Assembly: GCA_034509735.1 (NCBI GenBank)
Contig: JACGWO010000006.1
Location: 5,285,001 to 5,349,000, forward strand
Source: Sesamum alatum
Lineage: Eukaryota; Streptophyta; Magnoliopsida; Lamiales; Pedaliaceae
DNA: 64,000 bases
Direction of reading: 5' to 3'
In this document: positions 37,136-48,788 of the stretch, one piece after another
Layout of the letters: each line of letters opens with the position of its first letter
Position numbering within the stretch: position 1 is the stretch's first letter
Notes under the pieces: model-generated
Database searches by the model: none
What the model was told of the DNA's origin: nothing
What the model saw: only the letters and a program-made list of their open reading frames with translations
Made by a program: the position numbers and the translations under genes

Positions 37136-37902
37136 TCTATACTATATAAAGAAAAAGGGATTTCACAGTCACAAACAGCGGTGGTTAATGACACCGCTTG
37201 CACCAATTTTTTGTAAAGCCAAAAATGCCCTTTAACCGATAAATAACTAACTTATTCAACTTCCAAATTTTACATTAAGTGGTAAATTATTTTCTTTTCT
37301 TTCTTTTTTTTGGGGTTAATTACACTTAAACCCCCTCTGAAAATATTAAATTACACTTTCTCCGAAAGAAGTTTCAAAATTACACCTACACCCCTTCCAA
37401 AAATTCTCTATTTACACTTGACCCCCTTCGATTAGAGTTTGGACGGAAAATATATATTACGTCAACAAAAAAAATTACATAAATTTTCAATTTTGCCCCT
37501 CATTTAATATTTTTATGAATATTTTTGTACCTATAAGGGAATAAATGTAATGTATATAGAGAGAGTGAGTTAACATTTTTATATTTTTTTCCCTTATAAG
37601 TACAAAATTATTACATGGGGATGTTAAATGAGGGGTAAAATTAAAAATTTATGTAATTTTGTTTGCTAATGCCAGCATTTTTAATCAAAATTCCAACAAA
37701 GGGGATCAAGTGTAAACGATGAATTTTCAGAAGAGGTGTAAGTGTAATTTTAAAACTTCTTTTCGGAAAGTGTAATTTTGCATTTTTAGAGGGGTCTAAG
37801 TGTAATTAACCCTTTTTTTTAATGCATGTATTACTAATACAATTTAAAGCGCAAAAAAATATTTATTAGATGCATGTAGAGACATTGTGTCATATTGACT
37901 AG
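37136..37902 (+). mobile_element. Non-autonomous Helitron split by a foldback element
   Basis: The start TCTATACTATATAAAG is preceded by A, and the end ATTGACTAG is followed by T (37903), the A|TC ... CTAG|T pattern of plant Helitrons. Without the foldback insertion (37312-37812) it is about 265 bp, the size of the related element at 13904-14169. The pair also share the internal 'ggtggttaatga(t/c)accg' block and a 3' block around 'attagatgcatgtag'. No RepHel gene; mobility would depend on another element. Confidence 0.7.
37312..37812. repeat. Foldback element, 0.5 kb, inside the Helitron
   Basis: The left half (gggttaattacacttaaacc ...) is mirrored by the right half (... aagtgtaattaaccc), including 'aattacacctacacccctt' against 'agaggtgtaagtgtaatttt' and 'aattttgcccctcatttaa' against 'ttaaatgaggggtaaaatt'. 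Runs of eight T flank both ends (37304-37311 and 37813-37820), a possible target duplication. A one-armed relative is at about 56318-56400. Confidence 0.78.
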
Positions 37903-38059
37903 TTATTATATAAGGTAAACACCAATCCATATTTTGGGGTTTTACATCTAACAACTTAACCATTTTAGTAAACATAGTCTCAAAATTATTATTACATCAT
38001 ATCCAATCATTTTGTTCAACAGGGTTGTATCAACCACTTATCCTAATTACCAAAGCAAA

Positions 38060-40320
38060 CGACCCCTAAATATTAAAAGAATCGGGTACGGCCCAGGAAC
38101 GCAATGAAAGCGTAAAAACTTAAATTTAAGACATAATTTAAACCGGATTCAAAGGGGTGTTCCCTTTGAAGTTCCCGGGCGTTCGATGTTTGTTAAAGCA
38201 TAAACAACAAAATAAAACATGTTGGACATGTGGCTTAAAAGGAGAAGAAGAAAGTTACACAAAAATGTAAAAGGAAACCAACCTTTGTTCGTTTATGTAG
38301 AACGGGTTCGTGCGTTGTTCCTTTCTTTTCCTTCTTCGTTCGTCCACTTGAGAGCTCAACGTAGAACTCCTCTAATGCATTCCACACCACACTATGGATT
38401 TATTTCTACTCTATTGCTAGATAGAAAATAGAAACAAAGAAGAAGAAAAATTCCAAAGAAAACACTATCGATTAGTGTACCTTGGAATGTTTTTGTTCAA
38501 TCTTCTCTAAGAAGTATGAACACTAAAAAAGAGGATTTTCAGAGAGTATTTTGGCCTAAAAACTCCAGCAAAAATGAAGCAAGTTAAGTGAATAGTGTCT
38601 AGCAAAGTAGTTTTGTGTATGTAGAATGTAGTGTTCAAAAAACCACCTACATAAGTAACCTCCAAGGCAACTTCCACATACACACACTTCTAGCACATCC
38701 ACTACACATGATAGCAAGAGAAAAATCACCCACAAATCAACATAATTTCGTGCAAATCATGTACATATGTGGAAGAGTTGAAATTCCTCCTTAACTAGCT
38801 TCAACTTGCATGAAAAAATGGACTTGGACCTTTATGTTTTTGGACTTGTATTTAATCAAATTAAATAAAGTCCAAACATGTATCCATTGACCATTAATTA
38901 ATCTAATTAATTTCAATCCAATTGAATCCCAATTATTTATTTAATCCAATTAAATAAACATAAGTCCAAATTAAGAATAATTGATCCAATCAACTATTCT
39001 AGCCAAAACCCAATAAATTAATCCAATTAATTTAAAGGTCCTTAATCCAAAAAATTAACTAATCCAATTAATTAATTCTTGGACCATCCATCAAATGGAT
39101 TTCTCAATAAATGATCCAATCATTTATTTTCTCTCTTGAATAAATTTAATCCGATTAAATTTATTTGCTTCTTCTAGAATTAATTCCAAATTAACTCCGT
39201 CAAATCCAAAGTGATTTGTGTGTGGCTCATTAGGTTCACCCTCAGCTACACTTGGGCTTGTGTCCAACACAATTGATCAATTAAATCCAATTTAATTAAT
39301 TGTTTTCCGATTAACCATTAATCAGAAAAATGCCCGTCACCATGGGTGGCCGTCTAGCAACAGTCCATGGCACTAGAGACTAGGTGAATGTTGGCGTGAA
39401 CATTTAGGCTCCCGAGTTCTATACGAGTACGGTCCTTCCATCATCCGTCTCCCGGTCTAAGTCTAGGACATGGAATTGGGCGTCGGTTCCCATCCTGGAC
39501 TAGACAACTATGCTCAATAACTCGAGGCACGTTTACTCTATCGATCGACGTAGGAAATCATTCCCTACTCGACCAATCATTGTGGCCACAGACTTATAAG
39601 AGTTTAAACTGTCTCAGAGCGCATAGGAGACTTGACTGTCATATACTGACAGGTGACGGATCCTAGCTTGGAATCCACCGTCCTCAATACATATTCCGAC
39701 TGCACTGTATAAGGCTTATGATGAACGTATCCCAGATACTGACATCTCTTGCAGATGCTAGATACAACCATCATATGCATGTGACTGCCATGATTCCTCA
39801 AGTTCGAGGACTAATCTCGTACTATCGGAGCCGGAAATGCCAGTCATACCGACCAAGCCTCCAAGGCTTCCATATGACGATTCCCGCGAGTTAGTTCAGT
39901 CAGCTGACATCCTAGTCAACTAACCCGCTAATATTGCATAGACGTCCAACGTCTGTCGCCGATGAAACACGACACTCATCCAATGAATGCAATCCTTAGT
40001 GCAAGTCTGCATAGGACTCTCGATGCTCTGTCTCAAGGTCCTCGACTTGGAACGTTTCAGACCTAACCCTTAGAAGTTAGTTTCATAGCTGTCATTCAAT
40101 GCACAACCCAACTACATGGGTTGTTCGTTTGGCCTGTGGGCTTTGTTGTGATGTTAATTGAATAAACATAAATAGCAAGCACAACAAATGGAACTGCCAA
40201 AACATAAATACTCACTTTATTCATATAAGAATATTACAATTACAATGACATTGTCAGAAATAGATTACATCAAGGCCAATCTAATTGGCTTTCCGGTCAC
40301 CTATTCTAATAAATATACGG
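38060..40320 (-). mobile_element. Long LTR-like block, probably Copia-type, reverse orientation
   Basis: This 2.2-kb stretch has no open frame but is unlike its AT-rich surroundings. It has a moderately GC-rich, low-repeat part (39200-40150), an imperfect array of 'attaatccaatta' motifs (38860-39150), and at 38080-38190 a segment whose reverse complement ('acgctttcattgcgttcctg', 'ggccgtacccgattc') resembles the 3' end of long plant LTRs. Those features suggest a solo or isolated LTR in reverse orientation. I could not identify terminal TG/CA with a duplication, so class and boundaries are inference. Confidence 0.45.
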
Positions 40321-40814
40321 GATGATAGTCTTTGGTCCCATTAAAATTTATTTTGGCAATTTGATAATTGCAAGTAAACAAATTAGCAATTTGAGGATAA
40401 TTCTTGCAAAAAAATTCATAAATTTTGGTCAGAATTGTACTCAAATTGCCAATTATTTTTTACTTGCAATATCAAATTGCCAAAATTAATTTTAACAGGA
40501 TTAAAATTGTCACCCCCTATACTTACAAGATTAAAATTATAATTTTTTCATCCAAAATATCTAAGAAAGAATTATTTGTTTTTAAACTTTTAATAATGAA
40601 TTTATTAATTGATTTTTATATAAATTAAGAAAAGTTAATATAATTTTTAAAATATAATAGAGAAAAAATATAATAGTTTGAGATAAAATTATATAATTTT
40701 AAAAGGAAAAATATTAAGAAATTTGGGAACAAAGAGAGGGGGAAAAGGAAAATTAAACAAACATACTAACCAAAAAAGTTTTTGTTTTTTTTAATAATTA
40801 TGGATAGTGAGAAC
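40321..40814. other. Intergenic DNA with short inverted repeat
   Basis: 40330-40540 contains an inverted pair ('attttggcaatttgata' region against 'atcaaattgccaaaatt') like the MULE-related MITE at 8348. No gene seen. Confidence 0.5.
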
Positions 40815-40817
40815 ATG

Positions 40818-41937
40818 CACTACAAAAACAAAGAAGTTCAGCCACAAAAAACTAAAAAAATAAGTGAAAATTTTAATATTGTCTATATATATATATTTAA
40901 TGACAAGAGTTCTATTTTATCACAATAATGAATTTTATATTGATATGCCCCAAAATGGTTGGGCTATACTCACAGCCCAAAGTACTAAGAGGATTCATTT
41001 ATTAAGTATAAGCCCAAAAGAATGACCCAGCAGCTCCCCAGGCCCGTCGAAAAAATCCAATGCCAGCCCACCTAAATGAGTAGGCCAGACGAGGAGGGAG
41101 CAAGGCACGTGTAAAGGAAGGAGGCCCACGAAGGAAGCTCATCCGGGCCCAGGAGGAAAGACCTGTGGAGGAAAGACTTGTGGAAGAAGAGATAGACCCA
41201 ATCAAGAAAGTCGGATAAGGATTATCCGAACGTTCCCTCCTATCTAGGGCGGATCTCACAACCGTCTCCCTCTTTGTCGAGAGGTCAGTCCGGATAGGAC
41301 TCTAGGGAGGCATCAACTAAGCCCCAAGAAGTCCAAACTCCCTTAGAATTCCCTACTTCAAGGAATTCTCCCTATAAATTCCAACCCTCTTGGTTGGACG
41401 AGTAACGTCTCTCTACTCTCTGAATCTTTGAATTTTTCCTTGAATTGCACTTGACACAGTTATTCTCACCATTATCCTCTTATTATCTTTTATGTTTAAG
41501 CAATTTATTCCAAAATTATTCATTGACTTGAGCGTCGGAGTGCTAACGTTTGTTTTGCAGGTTCCCTGTCCAAATTTGCAAAATCCAGGCCCACTTCATT
41601 CAAGTCCAAGAGACAACTTTGATTGAGCTCGTTTTGCTCACATCATATATGATTACTATTTTTGTAAAGGTTTGTTATTAGCAAGAATTAGTGGCAAAAA
41701 TTTATCACTAAAAACAATTAGTGATACATACATAACGACTAGACGATATAATGATAGCAAATAATTATTATTACTATATTGTGTTGTCGCTATACATGTA
41801 GCATTAGTTATCAATAGTGACAAATTTTATCCACAATTAATAATCGTTTAGTGTGGCAAGATCAAAATTATTGTCACATAATATGTTTTTAGTGACAACT
41901 TTAAAGTTATCACTTAAAACTATATTTTATTGTAGTG
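40818..41937. mobile_element. CACTA element carrying a nested solo LTR
   Basis: Left end CACTACAAAAACAAAG and right end (reverse complement) CACTACAATAAAATATAG, with ATG directly outside on both sides (40815-40817 and 41938-41940). Removing the solo LTR and one target copy leaves about 410 bp of noncoding sequence with subterminal 'agtgacaa' / 'tatcacta' motifs. A related, more disrupted copy starts at 45663. Confidence 0.85.
40941..41645. mobile_element. Solo LTR (Ty3/gypsy-type) with 5-bp target duplication
   Basis: 705 bp beginning TGATATGCCCC and ending GCTCACATCA, flanked by TATAT on both sides (40936-40940 and 41646-41650). The ends TGATATG/CACATCA are inverted. A TATA-like 'ctataaattcc' lies at about 41372. 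The 3' part ('tgacttgagcgtcggagtgc', 'ttttgcaggttccctg') is the style of plant gypsy LTRs, and its last bases match the remnant ending at 53553. No internal domain remains, so it arose by recombination between two LTRs. Confidence 0.9.
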
Positions 41938-41940
41938 ATG

Positions 41941-43789
41941 ATATTAATTAGTTTAAATGTAAAATAAAAATAATAATAAAATGACATACCAAAGATATCA
42001 AACTCTCGCCACTTTAATTATTAAAAGAGTATTGATAGAAAAAAAATCAAAGATAAAAATAAATAATTTAAAAGGAAAAAGTATTGAAAACTTTGGAACG
42101 AAAGAGAAAAGGGAAAAAAGTAAAAATTAAATAAAAATAGTTCTTTTTTTCTTATTGAAAATAGTGAAAGCATGAAAGTTTAAGATGGTGGAAATATGAA
42201 AGTTGAAAGTTAAAATAAAAACGACAAAAAATTATAAAGGAAAATAGCATATGAAATATACAAATTAAATTTCCGTCTTGTTAATTATTAAAAGAGTATA
42301 GATATCCACTATGAATTTGCCTTTTAATATAAATCACTGAACAATGGATTTCTCATAAATGTGAAGAAATAAAGATGGAATAATAATAATAATAAAAAAA
42401 AAAGAAGAAGAAGAAGAAAAAAGACCTTATAATCAACTTTGACAATCAAGGTGAAAAAGAAAAATCAGCTGGCTAAATTCAAAACAAAAAGATTATGTTG
42501 ATTGAGATTATACAAATTCTTTTAGGCATATATTTCGCATTTCAAGGTATAAAACGTATTTATTACATTTGATTTTTCTTTTTATAATAATTGGTTGTTG
42601 TTTTATAAATATTTGTACTTTTATTTGGTTGTAAAAATAACATTTGAAAATACATAATATTTTTTAATAATTGACAAATTATTAAAGTATATGAGTTTTT
42701 TCATATTTACTCTTTATTAGTAGAATATTTCATGTATTTTAATTCGATTTTGTTCAAAATTAATGGTTAGAAATCATAGTGAGATCTATTTAAAAGATGA
42801 GGGACTATTACAGCGCATTCGAGAGACGAAGGACTAAAGATGTTTGATTTTGTTTTGGCTTAGATTCAAACATTGGCAACCAAAATTTTCCATGTTGTCA
42901 TCTCAAGTGCCTTTGTTTTTATTTTATTTTATTTTTGGTTCGCAAAAACTTTGGATGGTGAATTGAGTTAAAAAAATATTGAGGTTAACCTTTTAATGTC
43001 GAACTCCAATTCATGTCGTAATCCTATTTTTCTGTTACAAAAACATACTACAAAATATCAGATTTATTGAATAATAGTCCTTCGATACTTAGATTTGTGT
43101 GGTTGTTTTGAGGTAATAAAATAGGTAGAGGACAATGTTCGTATTTGGTTGATGGGTGTTGGGGCTATTTATAATGGTGATCCACTTGAACCAGTCACAA
43201 CAACTGATATGTAACACTAATCTGCGTCGATCTAGGATAAATCGTACGATTCATAAAAATATGAGGTCATTTCGGTCGAATTGACCTAGATAAAAACACA
43301 TGAATCCTTGTATTGTTCAGTAATATTTACGACATCTAGAGACTTCTAATTGGTCTTTTGTTTATATAAAGGTAAACCCCATATCAGATGATTTCGGCTC
43401 CGATCACTCCCATAGGTTCAATGCATGCCGCAAGAATCACAACTCTGGAATAGAAGTACTTAATAATCAAGAAACATGACGCTCAAACTGGTTAAGGGAA
43501 CGGAAACACATAAACTTATAATAGGGCATAACATGTATTATTCTTATCCACTGAACTAACATATGCAATGAGTTGAATGAACGTTGCAGGTGAAAGCTCT
43601 TTTATTTAACATTGTCGTCACACGTTGGTGTCACATCCATTTATGATGGTATGCCGTTCTACTTTTAAATTACAATTTAACTTAATTATATATATATATA
43701 TATATAATTTTTGAAAGGGACATGTGAATAAAACCAATAAAATTGGACATGTAATACTAAAAGGCCGCATAAAAGGACCCGAAAATTGT
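41941..43789. other. Intergenic DNA without recognised features
   Basis: Only simple sequence is notable: A-rich 'aataat'/'aagaag' runs at 42380-42422 and (TA)n at 43689-43706. No gene, transposon end or RNA recognised. Confidence 0.5.
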
Positions 43790-44105
43790 TGTATGAAAAT
43801 AGAGTTGTGAAAGGGGACAAGAAAGCAGTCCACTTAGCTTGACTTTCTTGAAACTGTGATCATTCATTCATTCCCCTTTGGGTTTCTTCTGTTATATTCT
43901 TACAACTATGTAAAAAACAAAAGACAACAGAAGAAAAGATAACAGCACTTATAAGGAGAGGAAATAAGTGAATCATAAGACAGCACCAATATGGGAAATG
44001 TGGGCTGTATCTGCCATGCCATGGTTAGCAAAGTAGGCCATTTTGACCAGGAAGAAGTGAATCATCAGTAGGACACTTTTGTTGTACAGATGCACTTTTT
44101 CTCAA
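43790..44105 (-). other. Orphan third copy of the NAS 3'-flanking region
   Basis: The reverse complement of this interval aligns with 60845-61150, downstream of the plus-strand NAS gene. Matching blocks include 'gcatctgt.caa', 'atggcctactttgct', 'ggcag.ta.agcc', 'tcaagaaagtcaagc' followed by 'gactgctttcttg', and 'tcaactctatt'. There is no NAS coding sequence on its right side, where one would be expected; CACTA-like sequence starts at about 44174 instead. It is therefore a remnant of a third duplicated NAS locus, or of a flank duplicated without its gene. Confidence 0.65.
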
Positions 44106-44173
44106 TATGACAAAAGTTAAGGTTTATCTTGATTGCAAACAACTATGTGCAAAAAAGTGTTGTGTTTGGATTG

Positions 44174-44576
44174 AACTAGAAATATTACAGTTTACATTGC
44201 TAATTGTCATGGCTAAAAGTAAAAATATATGACAAAAACGTCAAATAGTAATTAATCACAACTGTACATCAGCAAAACACCAAACAGTAATTAACCACAA
44301 CTGTACATCAACCCTATACTAGTTGTTTCAGTAGGACATGTCAAAAAATATTTACAATAGCTAAAAATAATCAAACGTTGTGTTCATACGTCATAGTTAA
44401 GAACCATGAGAAATACTTTAAATATAACTGAGATAATGACAAATGCTGATTAATTGTGGTTCAAAACTCAAATTTTCATATTAGTTTGTTTTATCATGGT
44501 TGATAGGATTTAATTATCTAATACGATTTTTAAACGATACTTTACAGTGTGGGGAATAACACATTTCTTGCAGTGT
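44174..44576. mobile_element. CACTA-like relic
   Basis: Starts as a worn '(c)actagaaatattacag' and ends 'tttcttgcagtg'. Internally it has repeated 'aattgtcatgg', 'ttaa(t/c)cacaactgtacatca' units. Similar units occur in 48204-48490 and 47416-47709. The first base of the CACTA end is lost, and the target duplication is not clear. Confidence 0.55.
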
Positions 44577-45662
44577 TTGGATAATTCTATGCCAGATAGG
44601 ATTTCAAAATCCTCTAAAAATTTATAGGAATGTAACATTTACTAAAACGCAATGGGTTTCGAGGAGCTGGAGGGAAGACATTTACTAAAACGCAATATTT
44701 GGAGCCACATTTGTATTAGTCGTTTATCACATATGGCAAGAGCGGAACAAGAGAAGATCCATGAGCATCAAAACACCTGTAGTTTTGGTAGCTAGATTGA
44801 TAATTGAACATATTAAGATGAGAATTATTAGTGCGGAATTGCAGGAGACTCAACAGCCTTTTATTCTTTATATGATGTGGGATGAATTTGAGCACACTCA
44901 AATAAGAATGGAATAGATGTCTTGAATCTTTTCAGCCGTGGAGAAGATGCCCTTCTGTTTACATTCGGAAGAGTATTTATAATGTTTGGAATGTGCCAAC
45001 TTCGTATATATGGTTTTTTTTTTTTCAAGTGGGCAAGTGGGTGATCTTTAGGGAGTGAAGAGAGATCCCCTCGTATCTCATATGATGATAAAATCTATTT
45101 TCTAAATTGCTTCATGGACTATGTTTCTTGGAGATGGCCTTGTAGCTGATGCTTTTAGAGGTACGTAGCCTCGTTTTTTAGAGGTGGCTTCGTAGCTGAT
45201 GGTTTTAAAGGTGGCCTCATACGACTTTATATTTCGGAGTGTATTTTGTTCGAGGGGGATACTTTCCTCATATCAGGCTCTAAATTTTAAACATAGATAA
45301 ATGAATTCATGTGACATGTTTAAGAACTTATATTTTTTATATTTATAGTATTTTTTATTTTTTAATTTATTTTATATTACTTCCCACATCATTATAGATG
45401 GTGGAAAATTGCTTGGTGGTGATGTATATGAATATTGATGCCATTATATTTTATTCATTCCATAAATGAAACTTACCTTTCACCTAAATTATCTTGTGTA
45501 AAAACTATCACTAGTTCCTGCTAGTGAAAAAAAGTATGCATAAATTATAAGGAGTGTCACATGTATAGTGACAATAAGTAATTATTATTATCATAATGTT
45601 ATTATCATTATAGATAAGTCATTAATTATCTATATATCATAATAATTTTATGCACAATTCTC
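44577..45662. other. Intergenic DNA
   Basis: No gene. 45095-45240 shows a repeated 'gaggtggcttcgtagctgatg'-like unit ('gagatggccttgtagctgatg' 45131, then near 45180), too short to classify. Confidence 0.45.
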
Positions 45663-45997
45663 ACTACTAAAATAAAAAGCTAGCAACAAAAAAATTAAGC
45701 GAGAATTCTAATATATCAACACTAATTATATATACATTTAGTGACGAAAGTTTTTATTTTTCCACAGTGATAAATTTTATTGTTTTCAGTAGTCATAATT
45801 ACTTTGTGAAAATTATCATTATAGCAAGAATTAGTAAAAAGACGTTGAGTATAAAATAGTCACTAAAAACAACTCGTGACACATGTATATATGGTGACAA
45901 TATAGCTTTCGATTTTCTTGAATGTAAATGAGTAGTACTCCTTATTTTGTTTCATAGGACTTTTACAAATTTTATGAGGTCATAGGGTGTGATCACG

Positions 45998-47341
45998 TTA
46001 GGGATGACAACGAGTCGGGTCTAGGGTGAGTTTGCCAAAACTCGGGATCCGCCCTGCGCAGGTAGACTGGCCCTGTGAGTATAAATGGACAATGGACGTA
46101 TCAATAGAGATTTGAGACTGAAGATAACAGTCAACGCAACTAGTAATGTGATTATTCCAACTAAATTGAGTATCTTACATGTAACGACTATATAAGGAAT
46201 CTTCACTTGAAGATCCATTATTCATAGAACTAGAATTGCAATAACTAGAAAAAGAATTTTCTAGTTCACTCAGAAAAGAATGATCGTTGGCAATCTAAAA
46301 AATATGATTTTCAAAATCAAAATAGATAGAATAATAGTCTCCATTACTATCCCTAAATAAAAAAGTCGGTGGACCCAATAGACCCCGTTTAATATTTGCC
46401 AAATATAAAAAACATACTTTCTAAAAAGTAATACTACCATAATTTTATAAATATGAGACAATACTATTATTGAAAGATTAATCTTTGTACATATTTGTAT
46501 GTGCATGTTTTAGGCTTTAAAGTGGTAATTTTTTTTAAAATATGTGTTACTTAAATTCATCAAAACATATATAAACTATTTATATCATTATTTGGATTTA
46601 TAAAAGCATTAAGTTTATGTATTATATGTAAGTATAAATAAAATATACATATATTTTTTTTTGGGTAAATTACATTTTTGGTTCCATAAGTAGACAATTT
46701 TTTAATTTTGATCCCATACTGTTGGGAATTCACATATTACATCCCATATGTCCATTTCTTTTTTCAGTTTTAGGACCAAAAGGGGTTTTTCGTTAATTGC
46801 TAACGGCATAATCACGTGACTCACACGCCTCCATTAAATTGCTCGGGATAAATTACATTTTTTGTTCTGTAAGTGGATCCGTTTCTAATTTTGATCCCAT
46901 AAGTGGAACCATTTCTAATTTTTGGTCCTACAGTGTGGGACCAAAATTGGAAAATGGTCCACTTATAGGACCAAAAATATAATTTACCCTGAGCAATTTA
47001 ACGGAAGCGTGCCAGTCCATTAGCAATTAACGAAAAATCCCTTTTGGTCCTGAAATTGAAAAAAAATTGGACATATGGGATGTAATTTGTTAATTCCCCA
47101 CACTATGGGATGAAAATTAGAAACAAGTCCACTTGGGACCAAAAATATAATTTTACCCTTTTTTTTAATATATGTGTAAGTCCTATATAAGTATATATAT
47201 ATAGAAAAAAGTTAAAAGGACTTGGATTTGGTTAGGTCGGGTCCAAAACACTAAAACTCATGACCTGATTAAGGCTTTAAAATATGTTCCAAAGGGAAAA
47301 AGTCTGAGTCCAGGTCTAATCCGGACCCATTGTCAATCCTA
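45998..47341. mobile_element. hAT-like element with nested foldback element
   Basis: Left end 'tagggatgacaacgagtcgg' and right end (reverse complement) 'aggattgacaatgggtccgg' are inverted and related to those at 34184-34761; subterminal 'cgggatccgccctgcg' and 'gcccatgacctgat' style segments also fit. The interior copies the relative at 34320-34620 ('tactaccataattttataaata', 'gtgcatgttttaggc'). The element is enlarged by the insertion at 46663-47158. Confidence 0.6.
46663..47158. repeat. Foldback element, itself with an inner foldback
   Basis: Outer arms: 'gggtaaattacatttttgg' against 'ccaaaaatataattttaccc'; 'taggaccaaaaggggtttttc' region against 'gaaaaatcccttttggtcc'. Inner arms: 'gctcgggataaattac' (about 46842) against 'ataatttaccctgagc' (about 46996). 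T-runs of 8-9 flank the outer ends. Noncoding. Confidence 0.75.
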
Positions 47342-47866
47342 TTGACGTCCTATTTTAGTTAGATTATGTAGTTATAAGGCTCAGGCTCAATAGAGCGTGA
47401 TCATGCAAGCTCTATTTCTTTGTTCAAATATGATTAAAAGTGAAAAATCATGGTGAATATTAATTAACTATGATTGTACACCGGTTATTAATCGTTGTTT
47501 TTGCAAGCGTGGCAAAACATCAGCTACAACTAAAAATTAGGGCAAATATTTTGGTTATAAGTAAAAGCATGGCGAATGTTAATTAATCGTGCTCGAAACT
47601 TAAATTTTCACATAAGTTTTATTTCACCATAGTAGATAGTATTGATTTATCATGATTTTAAGTCATAGTTATTTATAATGTAGAGAATAATCTATTTTTT
47701 TGTAGTGTATTGTGACAATTTTATTTATGCAGAATATTGTTAGTAATGATTATATTATGACGAGACTAAAATTAATGTCGCCTAACATGTAACAATAGTG
47801 ACCACATTAAAATTGTTATTTGATATTTTGCCATTAATGTTATATAATTGTGGTAGTGTTATCATT

Positions 47867-47981
47867 TTTTTGGAAGTGAAAGCGATGAATATTATTAATT
47901 GAACTAAATCGATTACAATCAGTCCTATCAATATCTAATAGACAATTATAACAATTATATATTAATCAACAATATTACATA
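47867..47981 (-). mobile_element. 5'-truncated SINE with 21-bp target duplication
   Basis: 115 bp lie between two exact copies of a 21-mer beginning AATTGTGGTAGTGTTATC (47846-47866 and 47982-48002). On the minus strand it ends TCATCGCTTTCACTTCC plus A-run and contains 'gataggactgattgtaat', the 3' end of the 268-bp SINE family. The tRNA-like head is absent, so it was truncated on insertion. Confidence 0.9.
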
Positions 47982-48054
47982 AATTGTGGTAGTGTTATCA
48001 TTAATAATTTGTATTGTGACAATATCACTTAGTATTTTTTCTTTAGTGATAAAT

Positions 48055-48690
48055 TGGGGAAATAACACTTTTCGTTCTGTACTTAGGCTTTTTTACTTTT
48101 GGTCACATAATTTTGAAAAAGTAGAATTTTTGGTCCCGTGATACCTCGTTAGATATTCTAACGAAAAATATCATGTGCTTATAGCACGTGGCCGTCAGGG
48201 GTCACTAGAAGAAATATAACATTAACCATGGCTAATTGTCATGGTTAAAACTAAATAACTGTAGTAAAAAGTAAAAAATCGAGGCCACTTAACGGCTGTT
48301 AGTCGTGGTTTTTACGAGTGTGACTAATGCATTTGTCATATCCAAAAGCCATGACAAAAATCATTTTCATGGTGGATAAGTTAAGTATTTGTATCGATTT
48401 TTGTTTAGCCGTAGTTAATAATAAATATTTACCATGACTTTAGTCTATAGTAAGTAAAATCGTAGGCAATAGTAATATTTTTTTTTTGTGGGCTTTACAC
48501 TTTGGTCCCATATGTTATGTGATTATCACTTTTGATCACATAATTTTAAAAAAATAACACTTTTAGTCCCATGCAATTAATGTTCATGTGGCTTTTTTGT
48601 TAAGTATCTAACGAAAATATGTTATGGGATCAAAAGTACAATTCTTTTAAAATTACGAGACCAAAAGTACTACTTCTTTAAAAATGGTAT
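48055..48690. repeat. Repeat mosaic with CACTA-like insert
   Basis: 48055-48200 and 48490-48680 contain related 'ttttggtc(a/c)cataatttt' and 'tctaacgaaaa(a)tat' segments, the two sides of one element of the foldback type. Between them 48204-48490 begins CACTAGAAGAAATAT and carries 'catggctaattgtcatgg' units like 44174-44576, so it is a CACTA-like insert. Confidence 0.45.
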
Positions 48691-48788
48691 CTCTTTAATG
48701 TCATATGTAAATAAAAAGCTTCAGAGTAATTAATGATCATATATGTTACTCTGTTATTTGTTGGCTTGACTTTCTTGAATGTCTGATG

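Larger units (their letters stand above)
45663..48046. mobile_element. CACTA element disrupted by several later insertions
   Basis: The left part (45663-45910) resembles 40818-40940 plus its continuation: CACTACTAAAATAAAAAGC, 'atttagtgacgaaag', 'tagcaagaattagt', 'agtcactaaaaacaac'. The right part resumes about 47710 ('tattgtgacaattttat', 'aatgtcgcctaacatg', 'atagtgaccac') and runs to about 47858 or 48046. Between lie the hAT-like element (45998-47341), its nested foldback element, a CACTA-like piece (about 47416-47709) and a SINE fragment (47867-47981). Exact right end uncertain. Confidence 0.5.

Noticed and set aside
36850..38062. 'gggtgtgtttggcaagcgcc' and 'caaagcaaacgacccct' as the two ends of one Harbinger-like element
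   Set aside because: The subterminal sequences do not match in inverted order and no target duplication fits; probably two unrelated ends.
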